A stretch of DNA of 38,454 nt from an uncultured Saprospirales bacterium (lineage in GTDB: Bacteria > Bacteroidota > Bacteroidia > Chitinophagales > JADIYW01). The position numbers were made by a program, and so were the translations under genes. The first letter of the stretch is position 1. Every line of letters begins with the position of its first letter. Shown piece by piece: positions 24,594 to 32,184 of this stretch. A model generated the notes under the pieces. The model saw only the letters and a list, made by a program, of their open reading frames with translations, was not told the DNA's origin and searched no databases. The stretch covers positions 1 through 38,454 of the forward strand of contig CALLKF010000058.1 in NCBI GenBank assembly GCA_938008535.1, read 5' to 3'.

Positions 24594-25310
24594 ATGTCAA
24601 AACTATTTATCGTTCCTACGCCAATAGGCAATTTAAAAGACATCACCTTTCGTGCGATAGAAGTATTAAAATCAGTAGATTTAATTTTGGCAGAAGACAC
24701 ACGTACGTCTAAATTTTTATGTCAGCAATATCAAATTGAAACGCGTTTACAGGCATACCACAAAGACAACGAACACAAAGTAGTAGATAACATTGTGCAG
24801 CAAATAAAATCAGGCACTACCATGGCATTGGTTTCCGATGCAGGCACGCCAGCCATTTCCGATCCGGGTTTTTTATTAGTAAGAGCATGTTTAAAAGAAG
24901 AAGTTGAAGTAGAATGTTTGCCTGGTGCCACTGCATTTGTGCCTGCCTTAGTAAACTCTGGCTTTCCAACCGATCGTTTTATTTTTGAAGGATTTTTGCC
25001 ACATCAAAAAGGCAGACAAAAACGCTTGAAAGAATTGTTGGAAGAAACAAGAACCATTGTTTTTTACGAATCACCGTATCGCTTAATAAAATTATTAACC
25101 GAATTAAAAGAATATTTTGGCGAAGAAAGAAAAGTATCTATCAGTAGAGAATTGACAAAAAAATTTGAAGAAAATTTTCATGGAAACGTAGTTGAAGCAA
25201 TGCTGCATTTCACTCAAAAAGAAATTAAAGGTGAAATTGTTTTAGTGATGGAAGGAAAAAACATAGATGAAACGATTACCAAAACAAACAAAGAGAAATA
25301 CGGTAAATAA
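24594..25310 (+). CDS. rsmI: 16S rRNA (cytidine-1402 2'-O) methyltransferase
   Basis: A 238-residue SAM-dependent methyltransferase of the tetrapyrrole-methylase fold. The N-terminus LFIVPTPIGNLKDITFRA, AEDTRTSKFL (about 34-43), ALVSDAGTPAISDPG (about 78-92) and FEGFLPHQKGRQKRL (about 130) are all RsmI landmarks. It modifies the ribosomal decoding centre together with RsmH. The C-terminal extension found in some homologues is missing, as is common. It starts 9 bp after the preceding gene. Confidence 0.95.
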   Translation: MSKLFIVPTPIGNLKDITFRAIEVLKSVDLILAEDTRTSKFLCQQYQIETRLQAYHKDNEHKVVDNIVQQIKSGTTMALVSDAGTPAISDPGFLLVRACLKEEVEVECLPGATAFVPALVNSGFPTDRFIFEGFLPHQKGRQKRLKELLEETRTIVFYESPYRLIKLLTELKEYFGEERKVSISRELTKKFEENFHGNVVEAMLHFTQKEIKGEIVLVMEGKNIDETITKTNKEKYGK

Positions 25311-25322
25311 TCAGCGATAATT

Positions 25323-26114
25323 ATGCAAGACTTACTTTCAATTCAAACGCAAACTATTTCAGCAGTAATAAAAGCAGCGGCTTTTATTCAAGCTGAAATT
25401 GGAAAAATAAACAACAGCGATATTGAAACAAAAGCATTGAATAGCTTAGTGACGTACGTTGATAAAAATGCCGAATTGATTTTAGTAGATGAATTAAAAA
25501 AGATAATTCCGAATGCTACCTTTTTAACGGAAGAAAATACTATTGAACAAACGCAAGGCGAGTGGCAATGGATTGTGGATCCGTTAGATGGAACCACTAA
25601 TTTTATTCATCAAATTCCTATATTCGGAATTTCCGTTGGGTTAAAACATAACGATGAGATAGTAGTTGGCGTAGTATATGAAGTCAATAAAAATGAATGC
25701 TTTTATGCGAGTAAAAATAACGGCGCGTTTTTAAATGGAAATAAAATTGCTGTGTCCGAAACAGTAGCATTAGCGGATAGTTTGGTGGCAACTGGTTTTC
25801 CATATTATGATTTTGGGAAAGCAGAAAACTATTTAAATACGCTGCGATTTTTAATGAAAAACACACGCGGTATTCGTCGCTTAGGTGCTGCATCTATTGA
25901 TTTATGCTACGTTGCTTGCGGTAGATTTGATGTTTTCTTTGAATACTCACTTGCGCCTTGGGACGTTGCTGCTGGTGCTTTGATTGTGCAGGAAGCTGGT
26001 GGCAAAGTCACAGATTTTTCTGGTGCTTCAAATTGGTTATTTGGCAAAGAAATCATCGCAAGCAATACTGGAATTGCAGATGAATTTTTAGATATAATCA
26101 ACGATAATTTTTAA
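25323..26114 (+). CDS. Inositol-monophosphatase family enzyme
   Basis: A 263-residue Li-sensitive-type, Mg-dependent phosphatase. Metal ligands are Glu70 (LTEEN), Asp86 and Asp89 in DPLDGTTNF, and Asp214 in WDVAAG; GGKVTDFSG follows. The N-terminus (NSLVTYVDKNAE) is in the Bacteroidota form. It may act on inositol phosphate or related sugar phosphates, or as a SuhB-type protein. It begins 12 bp after rsmI and its stop overlaps the stop of the convergent gene by 3 bp. Confidence 0.92.
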   Translation: MQDLLSIQTQTISAVIKAAAFIQAEIGKINNSDIETKALNSLVTYVDKNAELILVDELKKIIPNATFLTEENTIEQTQGEWQWIVDPLDGTTNFIHQIPIFGISVGLKHNDEIVVGVVYEVNKNECFYASKNNGAFLNGNKIAVSETVALADSLVATGFPYYDFGKAENYLNTLRFLMKNTRGIRRLGAASIDLCYVACGRFDVFFEYSLAPWDVAAGALIVQEAGGKVTDFSGASNWLFGKEIIASNTGIADEFLDIINDNF

Positions 26115-26992
26115 GCGTACTCTTTATCTTTAAAGAAGTTTTCCGCAAAATGATAATCATTCAAAAATGATGGATGAAAATCTTTCTTGAAAAAGCTGAA
26201 ATATTCTTTCACTAAATCACCATGTAAATCCGAAAACAAACCTGTGGCAAAATCATAAAATTGCTTCGGTAGTTTGGTAAGTTTTAAGTGTTTTCTGTCT
26301 TGATACATTAACATCATCGTACCAATGCTTAAATAAAAATAGAGTAATGCTGTAACAATTGGCATCAAAGCAGCACGTTTAATATGTTCGTCTTTATCTA
26401 CTTTTTGAAACACATCAAACGCTACATTTTTATGTTCAATTTCTTCGGCAGCATGCCATTGAAAGAGCTCAGCCATATCTTTAGGAACAATATTTTGGTT
26501 CAGTTCAACATGCTCAAAAAGCGCATGACCAAACAACGCTGTAAAATGTTCCAGGCAAACCGTTGCTGTCAAATCGATGTTGTTGATGCGTGTTCCTTCT
26601 ATTTCAATTTTTGCAATTACTTTGTGTAGCAACTTATCAATATGATTTTCGTAACCTTTTATGATGTAGCCGTTTTCGTCTAAAATTTTCCAGAATTTTT
26701 CATGCATCGCACTGTGTACACCTTCTTGTCCGCAGAAATTACGTACTTGTTTTTTCAATTTATCATCAGTAATTTCTTTTTGATGTTTCAAAACCGAATT
26801 CACAAAAAAGCGTTCACCAGTTGGAAACACAATATGCAGCGCATTAATAAAATGCGTACTAAAAGGATTGTTTTTATAATAAAATCGTGGATTGTCTTTA
26901 TTGAAAATAAAATTAACTCGTCGCACTTTTATTTCTTCGTGATTATATTTTTTTTCTGGTGAAACGGTTTTCTTTGTTGCTGTTGCTGACAT
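26111..26992 (-). CDS. PF10118-family predicted metal-dependent hydrolase, copy 1
   Basis: A 293-residue helical protein with the spaced metal motifs of the PF10118 family: GQEGVHSAMHEKFW (about 88-101) and WHAAEEIEHKNVAFDVF (about 180-196), which give Glu and His ligands as in ferritin-like diiron proteins. A hydrophobic segment at about 212-232 (ALMPIVTALLYFYLSIGTMM) suggests membrane contact. The reaction is not established for this family. It overlaps the 3' end of the IMPase gene and is followed upstream by its paralogue at 27046, 53 bp away. Confidence 0.82.
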   Translation of the reverse strand: MSATATKKTVSPEKKYNHEEIKVRRVNFIFNKDNPRFYYKNNPFSTHFINALHIVFPTGERFFVNSVLKHQKEITDDKLKKQVRNFCGQEGVHSAMHEKFWKILDENGYIIKGYENHIDKLLHKVIAKIEIEGTRINNIDLTATVCLEHFTALFGHALFEHVELNQNIVPKDMAELFQWHAAEEIEHKNVAFDVFQKVDKDEHIKRAALMPIVTALLYFYLSIGTMMLMYQDRKHLKLTKLPKQFYDFATGLFSDLHGDLVKEYFSFFKKDFHPSFLNDYHFAENFFKDKEYA

Positions 26993-27045
26993 AAATATTT
27001 CTTTCGTTAAAAATCTAATTACTAACTACTAATTACTCATTACTA

Positions 27046-27903
27046 TCAAGCATAACTTTTTCCTTTCAATAATTCTTCTGCTAAATGATAATTATCGATT
27101 TGGTCTGGATGAAAATCTCTTCTAAAATATTGTCCAAATTGAGACGCTAATGTGCCGCCAAAACTCTCTCTAAATCTCGATAAAAACTGAAATGCATGTT
27201 TTGGAATATCACTTCTTTTTACATCTTTATCTTGAGCAGTAAGCATCACCGTACCAAGACCTAAATAAAACCAAAGGCCCCAAGTAGCAATCAGCATACC
27301 GCTGATGCGCAATGCATAACTATCATCTACTTTTTTCAAAACATCAAACGGAATAGCTTTATGTTCAATTTCTTCAGCGGCATGCCACATGAATAAATTC
27401 TTCATTTCTTCAGGCATTTTTTCGGTAATGTCTTTGTTGATAATACCACTTTCAGCCAACATAGCCGTGTAATGTTCAAGAGCAACTGTAACACTAAGTG
27501 CTACTTTGTTGCCGATATTATTTTTTTTAAATGTTTTTCTTGCCCAAGTTTCTAAACCATTCCACGCAGTTTTACGAAACACATCTACAAATTTCATCGG
27601 TTGCAAATCTTGCGATTCCATGATGTCCCAAAATTTTTGATGCTCTGCATAATGCGTACCTTCTTGTCCAATAAAATTATCAACGCGTTTTCTTAATTCA
27701 GGATCATTTTTATAAACGTCAGCAAAAGCTTTCACACTTCTGATAAAAAACTTCTCACCATCCGGAAATGCCAGGTGTTGCGCATTCATAAAATGTGTTG
27801 CCACCGGATTGTCATTATACCAATGCTTTGGAAAAGGTTTCTCAAATTTGAAATTTACTTTTCTAATCTTCGCTTCCGGTTTTGCTGTAAGTGTAGTAGC
27901 CAT
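27046..27903 (-). CDS. PF10118-family predicted metal-dependent hydrolase, copy 2
   Basis: A 285-residue paralogue of the downstream gene with the same layout: KVNFKFEKPFPKHWYNDNPV at the N-terminus, GQEGTHYAEHQKFW (about 84-97), WHAAEEIEHKAIPFDVL (about 173-189) and a hydrophobic segment at about 205-225. The two genes clearly arose by tandem duplication. They are probably one transcription unit starting at 27903. Conserved acids and histidines are intact in both copies. Substrate unknown. Confidence 0.82.
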   Translation of the reverse strand: MATTLTAKPEAKIRKVNFKFEKPFPKHWYNDNPVATHFMNAQHLAFPDGEKFFIRSVKAFADVYKNDPELRKRVDNFIGQEGTHYAEHQKFWDIMESQDLQPMKFVDVFRKTAWNGLETWARKTFKKNNIGNKVALSVTVALEHYTAMLAESGIINKDITEKMPEEMKNLFMWHAAEEIEHKAIPFDVLKKVDDSYALRISGMLIATWGLWFYLGLGTVMLTAQDKDVKRSDIPKHAFQFLSRFRESFGGTLASQFGQYFRRDFHPDQIDNYHLAEELLKGKSYA

Positions 27904-27979
27904 ATCTTTTTGTTTATAACTCGAAATTACGCAACATTATGACAGGTTGGTATAAACAAGAGATAATTAGTGCTAATAT

Positions 27980-28010
27980 ACTCTGACAGGGTTCAAAAAC
28001 CTGTCAGAGT
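27980..28010. repeat. 11-bp perfect inverted repeat (ACTCTGACAGG)
   Basis: ACTCTGACAGG (27980-27990) and CCTGTCAGAGT (28000-28010) form an 11-bp stem with a 9-base loop. It lies between divergent genes, so it is not a terminator for either; the form matches short palindromic repeats frequent in Bacteroidota intergenic DNA. Confidence 0.65.
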
Positions 28011-28072
28011 TTGCATTTAAAAATGTATATTTATTTTAGAGAAGTAGTTTTTCATTAACTAAAAAAGTAACT

Positions 28073-28615
28073 ATGTATTATCGTTTTGTATGTTTTCTGT
28101 TTCTATACCTGACAATAGGTCGAATAAGCGCAATAGATAGTTGTCGTTCATTATTTAAAAGTAAAGTAGAATTTAATCTTTCAACTGTGAATTCTTTATT
28201 TTTAGAAGGAGATAAATATATCACTCTAAATATATCGGTAAATAATAAAGTGCAAAACATTGTTGTTTCTATTGATGATTATTTATGGACAGAATATAAA
28301 TTTGGAGATTTTAGTAAAAAAGAGATATACAAAGACACGCTTTATAAAGATATAATTGCAAAATATGTAGAAGTACAAAATCCAAATTATTATCAGAAAC
28401 ATACTATTTCAATAAAGCAATTAGCAATACTAAATAATATGAGCACTTGCCAAGTGATAAAAAAATATGCACCCAAAAACTTCATTACCACAAAAGATAA
28501 AAAGCTGGTGAATACTTTAATATACTATTTCCTAAATAAATTAATTGTTGTTGCAATTGATGATATTAGCGGTCGTCCTGTTATAAATTTAAATAGAATA
28601 CCTACACCTAATTAG
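28073..28615 (+). CDS. Small secreted protein of unknown function
   Basis: A 180-residue protein with a signal peptide (MYYRFVCFLFLYLTIGRISA, cleavage near residue 20). The mature part has two Cys, many Lys, Tyr, Asn and Ile, and shows no motif I recognise. The end (PVINLNRIPTPN) is not a sorting domain. It is isolated: divergent from the hydrolase pair and followed by 352 bp without genes. Confidence 0.6.
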   Translation: MYYRFVCFLFLYLTIGRISAIDSCRSLFKSKVEFNLSTVNSLFLEGDKYITLNISVNNKVQNIVVSIDDYLWTEYKFGDFSKKEIYKDTLYKDIIAKYVEVQNPNYYQKHTISIKQLAILNNMSTCQVIKKYAPKNFITTKDKKLVNTLIYYFLNKLIVVAIDDISGRPVINLNRIPTPN

Positions 28616-28967
28616 TCACCCTTGGCTCTCGTAAGTTTAGTGAAGCGTAACTCTTGCCTTTGGTTTCTAACCAACAAACAACCACACCGTAACAAGCACA
28701 AAGGTATATACGCATACAATCACACAAATCAAACCTATCATAGTTCAGACAACCATAAAAAAACGAGACCACTCACACTCTGGTGCATGCCTTCATAGTA
28801 TGTGATCTGTGTCTACTGATAAAACCAATCTCAGATTGGATGTATAAGGAATCACAAGTAAACATCACCGTTATATACATCAAACTCAAAGGCGAGATTA
28901 TTTCAGGCATCTGATAAAAAAATTAAAACTAAAAATACTATTCAAATTATATTTATATATTAGCATC
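28616..28967. other. Intergenic region of 352 bp with repeat copy C
   Basis: Holds dispersed repeat copy C (28781-28850) and otherwise no coding frame or RNA gene that I can see. TATATTTA at 28948-28955 is one base from a -7 box for the FISUMP gene. The block CTCTGGTGC at 28779-28787 is also found beside copy D at 30038. Confidence 0.5.
28797..28850 (+). repeat. Dispersed hairpin repeat, copy C
   Basis: CTGTGTCTACTGATAAAA leads into CCAATC-TCA-GATTGG (28825-28839). Compared with copies B and D both sides of the stem changed together, so pairing is kept. Confidence 0.7.
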
Positions 28968-29936
28968 ATGAAAACAAACATCAAATTTTTGCTTATTGTT
29001 GCATTTGCATTCCTTATTTTTTCCTGTAACAAAACCAACGATAATGCCACACCACCTGTTTTAACCACCACTGCCATTAGTGCCATAACAGGTACGACAG
29101 CTATGAGCGGAGGTACGATCAGCAATGATGGTGGAGAAGCTGTTACTGCAAGAGGTGTTTGCTGGAGTACCACTCCAAACCCTACGGTTAGCAATAGTAA
29201 AACTACAGATGGTACAGGTATCGGTACGTTTAGCAGTGCTATTACAGGGTTAAACACAAATACTACCTACTATATTAGGGCTTATGCTACTAATAGTGCA
29301 GGTACATCATACGGAAATCAACTTAGTCTTGCTACCACCTTTGTTTGCGGCGGTAATATAACTGACATAGACGGAAATGTATATGAAACGGTAAGTATTG
29401 GCAGTCAATGCTGGATGAAAGAAAACCTTAAAACATCAAAATATAATGATGGTGCAAATATTCCTACCGGATTAAGCATTGCTGATTGGATTTCAACTAC
29501 CAATGGTGCCTATACTATGTATAATAACAATCCCATAAATGACACTATTTATGGTAAATTATACAATTGGCACGCAGTAAACACCGGCAAATTAGCTCCG
29601 GCTGGATGGCATGTACCCACCAATGAAGAATGGCAAACTTTAACTAACTACTTAGGTGTCAATCCTGGCAATAAAATGAAAGACACTACTTTATGGGTAC
29701 ATTACTTAGGTATTACGAACACCAATAGCAGCGGTTTTACAGCGCGTCCTGCAGGTATCAGGGATGAAAATGGAACGTACATTAACAAAGGACAGACTGC
29801 TAGTTTCTGGACTTCTACGGAGCATGTCTATGCACGCCATGCATTGCATGTCTTACTGGGTTACAATGTTTCTGGTACGGGCACTTTCTGGGATAAAGAT
29901 GAAAAGGGCTTTAGTGTTCGTTGTATCAAGAATTGA
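28968..29936 (+). CDS. FISUMP-domain lipoprotein
   Basis: A 322-residue lipoprotein. The signal ends LIFSC with Cys20 as lipidation site. Residues about 30-108 are a fibronectin-type beta domain (GVCWSTTPNPTV, TYYIRAYATNSAGTSYG), common in this phylum. Residues 110-322 are the Fibrobacter succinogenes major paralogous domain: DIDGNVYETVSIGSQCWMKE, NLKTSKYNDG, GKLYNWHAV, PAGWHVPTNEEW, FWTSTE and GFSVRCIKN. The domain is found on surface lipoproteins; ligand unknown. Flanked on both sides by dispersed repeats (C and D). Confidence 0.9.
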   Translation: MKTNIKFLLIVAFAFLIFSCNKTNDNATPPVLTTTAISAITGTTAMSGGTISNDGGEAVTARGVCWSTTPNPTVSNSKTTDGTGIGTFSSAITGLNTNTTYYIRAYATNSAGTSYGNQLSLATTFVCGGNITDIDGNVYETVSIGSQCWMKENLKTSKYNDGANIPTGLSIADWISTTNGAYTMYNNNPINDTIYGKLYNWHAVNTGKLAPAGWHVPTNEEWQTLTNYLGVNPGNKMKDTTLWVHYLGITNTNSSGFTARPAGIRDENGTYINKGQTASFWTSTEHVYARHALHVLLGYNVSGTGTFWDKDEKGFSVRCIKN

Positions 29937-30048
29937 TTATTTTTAGAATTTTTATGTTTGACTTACTTTGGTTAAAAGAGTTTGAAACTTTATAAGCACA
30001 AACCACTAAACCACAGTTAATTTGACGAAATACTAACTCTGGTGCGAG

Positions 30049-30107
30049 TGTTCCGAAGGATCACTCTTGTCTACTGATTCAGCCGGTCTCTGACCGGAAT
30101 TATAAAT
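30049..30107 (+). repeat. Dispersed hairpin repeat, copy D
   Basis: TTCCGAAGGATCACTCTTGT, then CTACTGATTCAG, then a perfect hairpin CCGGTC-TCT-GACCGG (30083-30097). Compared with copy B the third pair changed from A-T to G-C, a compensatory change. Confidence 0.75.
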
Positions 30108-30242
30108 CACACCATCAACCCTCACATAAATCAGAGTTCAGACATTCCATCCATTAATACTAATGCAGACATAAATCAACATGTTTACGGTTTAGAAAAA
30201 AACCAAAACCTATACTTCTGCATTTATAGTTCAATTTAAATT

Positions 30243-30275
30243 GACCGTTTAATCAATAAAACGACCGTTTAATCA
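30243..30275 (+). promoter_or_regulatory. 13-bp direct repeat, candidate LytTR-type binding site
   Basis: GACCGTTTAATCA occurs at 30243-30255 and exactly again at 30263-30275, 20 bp apart. The core ACCGTTTAA matches the published LytTR consensus [TA][AC][CA]GTTN[AG][TG] at eight of nine positions, and the 11-bp gap is within the usual 10-13. It ends 58 bp before the patatin start. Confidence 0.5.
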
Positions 30276-30333
30276 TTTAGTTAAAAGTTTAAATATTTTA
30301 TTTTAACTTTATACGTATCGTTTTATATAGTGT

Positions 30334-32160
30334 ATGGGAAAAATATCTGAAATAAAAATAGAACACAAAAGCACTGAAGAATTTCATCCTTTTGAAAATA
30401 TTGCTTTGGCATTTTCAGGAGGCGGTTATCGCTCATGTGCTTTTAGCTTAGGCACACTTTCATACTTACAACATCTGAAAATAAATGATAATCCAGTTCT
30501 GGAAAACGTAAAATATATTTCATCGGCATCAGGTGGCACTATTACAGCAGCTTTCTATACCTTATGCAATGCACAATATAAAAATGATAAGGAAATTAAA
30601 GACTTTTCCGGTTTTTATAATAAGTTGAAGAATACACTGAAGGATGACAAATTATTAGAAAATGCCTTGAAGAATCTGAATAACGAAGACGACTTCTGGA
30701 CAAATAATAAAACAGATAAAAACAAGAATATTATAAATGCTTTTGCAAATGTATACAACAGCGACTTGCTATTTAATGAAGCAACGATTGGAAACGTTTT
30801 GAATAATCATACATCACATTTAGAGCAAGTATGTTTTAATGCCACTGATTTTTATGCAGGCTTACATTTTCGCCAGCAGTTTTTACTACAACCTTTGCAA
30901 ACACCAGGCTATAATCCGTATTTCGGAAACAAATATGCACGTATAGAAAAGCAGGACATTTTAAATAAAATAAAACTGGCTGACATGCTCGCTGCTTCGT
31001 CTTGTTTTCCGGCAGGTTTCGAACCTATTATCTTTCCGGATGATTACACGCACAAAGCACTAAATAAAAAAGACCTGCAGGCTGCTATGATAGTAGAGCC
31101 GCAAAATGCGAGTATAGAATCACAAATAAATGCAGATAAGAAAACGGTTGCATTAATGGATGGTGGTATCGCAGATAATCAGGCATTACACAGCATGATA
31201 AGGGCACACAATGAAAGAGTAGAGAAGAATCTGATAGCATCACCGTTCGATTTGATGATTGTAAACGATGTAAGCACGTATTATACAACGCCATTCCAAC
31301 CGGAACCGGAAAAATCGAATAAGCTTTTGAGAGTGCTTACATTAAAAAGATTAAAATTAATTGCAATATTGTTGGTCGCAATCTCAGTATACTTATTTAC
31401 ACGGCATTGTTCGGCCGCATTAATTGCAGCCACAGTTTTAGCAACAATAAGTCTCACTTTTTTAGGATTATATACATTTGTTTCAGTAAAACTCTTTGGA
31501 TGGAAATCTCTTTTTTTCCAAAAGAAAGAACTGCAAAAAGATACAGGTTTTAGTTTCAGGGAAAACTTTTCACCGGAAGTAGTCGAGCTGATTACAAAGT
31601 ATTTTAATTCTACTCGCTTGTCGGTATTTTGGGCATTGATAAGCAACAGATTTAATTCTGTTATTCAGCTCAATACAGAGATTTTTATGAAAACCATTCG
31701 TTCTTTAATATATGATGACTTCTTTTCGTTGGAGGAAAATAATAAACTATGTAAGGCAAATCGTATTTACGATTTAAGCAAAAGCAACATAAAACAAATT
31801 GAATATAAATACGAAAAGTATTGGGTTCCTTATTTCAAAAAAACAGACCCAACTTTCAATAGGTATAGATTATTTCCTACAACTGAAATAATGGATATTG
31901 CAGAAAAAGCTACTGCAATGCCAACAACCTTATGGTTTGATAAAGAAGAAACAAAGAAAGTACAAATGCTAAACGACGTAATTGCTACAGGACAATTTAC
32001 TACTTGCTACAGTTTAATAAGATACATCATAAACCTAAAAAAGAGTAAAGCGTATGATTTATTATGCCCAACTGAAAAACAAAAGATAGAGTATACAATG
32101 ATAGCATTACTCGATGACTGGGAAAGATTTAATCATGTCAATCCGTACTTTTTAGTATAA
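30334..32160 (+). CDS. Patatin-like phospholipase with membrane hairpin
   Basis: A 608-residue protein. The oxyanion loop is FSGGGYRSC (27-35), the nucleophile is Ser66 in SASGG (the first Gly of GxSxG is Ser here) and the catalytic Asp is Asp276 in MDGG. The patatin core spans roughly 20-320. Two close hydrophobic helices (about 343-362 and 366-390) follow, then a 210-residue helical C-terminal part with no motif that I know. There is no signal peptide, so the lipase faces the cytoplasm and probably sits on the inner membrane. First gene of a three-gene operon; the protease gene follows after 24 bp. Patatin effectors of CBASS-like systems cut membrane phospholipids, but no nucleotide-cyclase is nearby. 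Confidence 0.88.
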   Translation: MGKISEIKIEHKSTEEFHPFENIALAFSGGGYRSCAFSLGTLSYLQHLKINDNPVLENVKYISSASGGTITAAFYTLCNAQYKNDKEIKDFSGFYNKLKNTLKDDKLLENALKNLNNEDDFWTNNKTDKNKNIINAFANVYNSDLLFNEATIGNVLNNHTSHLEQVCFNATDFYAGLHFRQQFLLQPLQTPGYNPYFGNKYARIEKQDILNKIKLADMLAASSCFPAGFEPIIFPDDYTHKALNKKDLQAAMIVEPQNASIESQINADKKTVALMDGGIADNQALHSMIRAHNERVEKNLIASPFDLMIVNDVSTYYTTPFQPEPEKSNKLLRVLTLKRLKLIAILLVAISVYLFTRHCSAALIAATVLATISLTFLGLYTFVSVKLFGWKSLFFQKKELQKDTGFSFRENFSPEVVELITKYFNSTRLSVFWALISNRFNSVIQLNTEIFMKTIRSLIYDDFFSLEENNKLCKANRIYDLSKSNIKQIEYKYEKYWVPYFKKTDPTFNRYRLFPTTEIMDIAEKATAMPTTLWFDKEETKKVQMLNDVIATGQFTTCYSLIRYIINLKKSKAYDLLCPTEKQKIEYTMIALLDDWERFNHVNPYFLV

Positions 32161-32184
32161 GTAATAAAATATAAACCATATCCT

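Larger units (their letters stand above)
29937..30333. other. Intergenic region of 397 bp with repeat copy D and the patatin-operon control region
   Basis: Holds repeat copy D (30049-30107), a palindrome CAATTTAAATTG (30232-30243), the 13-bp direct repeat at 30243-30275, and a very AT-rich stretch before the ATG at 30334. TAACTTTA (30304-30311) is one base from a -7 box. No coding frame is evident. Confidence 0.6.
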
